A stretch of 64,000 nt of DNA from contig NC_133659.1 in the NCBI RefSeq assembly GCF_037893015.1, positions 17,935,246 through 17,999,245 of the forward strand. Direction: 5' to 3'. The position numbers and the translations under genes were made by a program. Below are positions 63,641 to 64,000 of the stretch, piece by piece; position 1 is the first letter of the stretch, and every line of letters begins with the position of its first letter. The notes below the pieces were generated by a model. That model did not search any database and was not told where the DNA came from. It worked only from the letters and a program-made list of their open reading frames with translations. The DNA is from Macrotis lagotis. Taxonomy: Eukaryota > Chordata > Mammalia > Peramelemorphia > Peramelidae.

Positions 63641-64000
63641 AAAACAAAGGATAAAAAGGGAGGAAAAAATAGGATAGAGGGCAATGCACCATTAGCAATC
63701 ATACCTGCAAAAGTGAAGGAAAAGAAATCACATAAAAAACAGAAGTTGATATAAGAATAAATTATTTAACAACATAGTGTTTACAAGAAACATACCTGAA
63801 ACAGAGACACTAAACTAGAATTACAAAAAGAGATTGGAGCTAGATATATTATGCTTCAAGTGATATTAAAAGAAAAACAGGAGTAGGAATCATGGGTCTC
63901 AGGCAACACAAAAGCTAAAGGAGTTTTAATTAAAGGAATTAAGGAAGGAAAACAATTTTGCTAAAAAAGTATCATAAACAACGAAGTAATATTAGTACTA
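63641..64000 (+). pseudogene. Start of L1 ORF2 (endonuclease region), runs off the window
   Basis: After about 130 bases of A-rich sequence, 63770 onward reads like the L1 ORF2 endonuclease N-terminus: 'tttacaagaaacatacctga', 'attatgcttcaagtgatatt', 'aggagtaggaatcatgggtc', 'ggaattaaggaaggaaaaca' and 'aacgaagtaatattagtact'. Reading frames contain stops, so it is non-functional. The rest lies beyond the right edge. Confidence 0.8.

Overview
This 64-kb window looks like intergenic or deep-intronic DNA from a marsupial. It is AT-rich, has no CpG island, and holds no intact protein-coding or structural RNA gene that I can support. The assignment rests on the repeats. There are many tRNA-headed SINEs of the WSINE1-like type, many CORE-SINEs of the MAR1 type with an RTE-like tail, RTE-tailed tRNA SINEs, marsupial-style L1 3' ends, and a background of old MIR/THER1, L2 and L3/CR1. 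The WSINE-like elements resemble those of Australian marsupials (dasyurids and relatives) more than the opossum SINE1 consensus I remember. I am fairly sure of 'marsupial' and only moderately sure of 'Australian'. Family names come from memory, because no repeat library could be searched.

Layout. 0-10 kb: scattered MIR/MAR1/L2, a processed RPS3A pseudogene (6.0-7.1 kb) hit by two later SINEs, a 248-bp solo LTR with a perfect 6-bp target duplication (8.9-9.1 kb), and a SINE-in-SINE nest (9.4-9.9 kb). 10-21 kb: two antisense L1 3' fragments, several SINEs, a compound (GT)n(GA)n tract, an AT-rich block bounded by a direct repeat, and stretches I do not recognise. 21-32 kb: microsatellites, old L2/MIR, an antisense L3/CR1 LINE of about 1.5 kb and another antisense L1 tail. 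32-36 kb: a 5'-truncated antisense L1 of about 3.7 kb with degraded ORF2. 36-44 kb: another L3/CR1 fragment, and a 671-bp pogo-like DNA transposon (38355-39025) that keeps both ends and part of a transposase but not the catalytic domain; then unique sequence and a SINE cluster at 42.3-43.0 kb. 44-57 kb: mostly unique-looking sequence with candidate conserved noncoding stretches, a short L1-tail insertion, a duplicated 82-bp segment of unknown family, SINEs and microsatellites. 57-64 kb: SINEs, L2, long microsatellites, and at the right edge a + strand L1 (5' region, ORF1 remnant, start of ORF2) interrupted by RTE sequence, a GGA-rich tract and a younger L1 tail.

Nothing here forms a pathway or an operon, and I did not find an undescribed biological system. 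The useful content is the insertion history: several elements have readable target-site duplications, so their relative order can be worked out.
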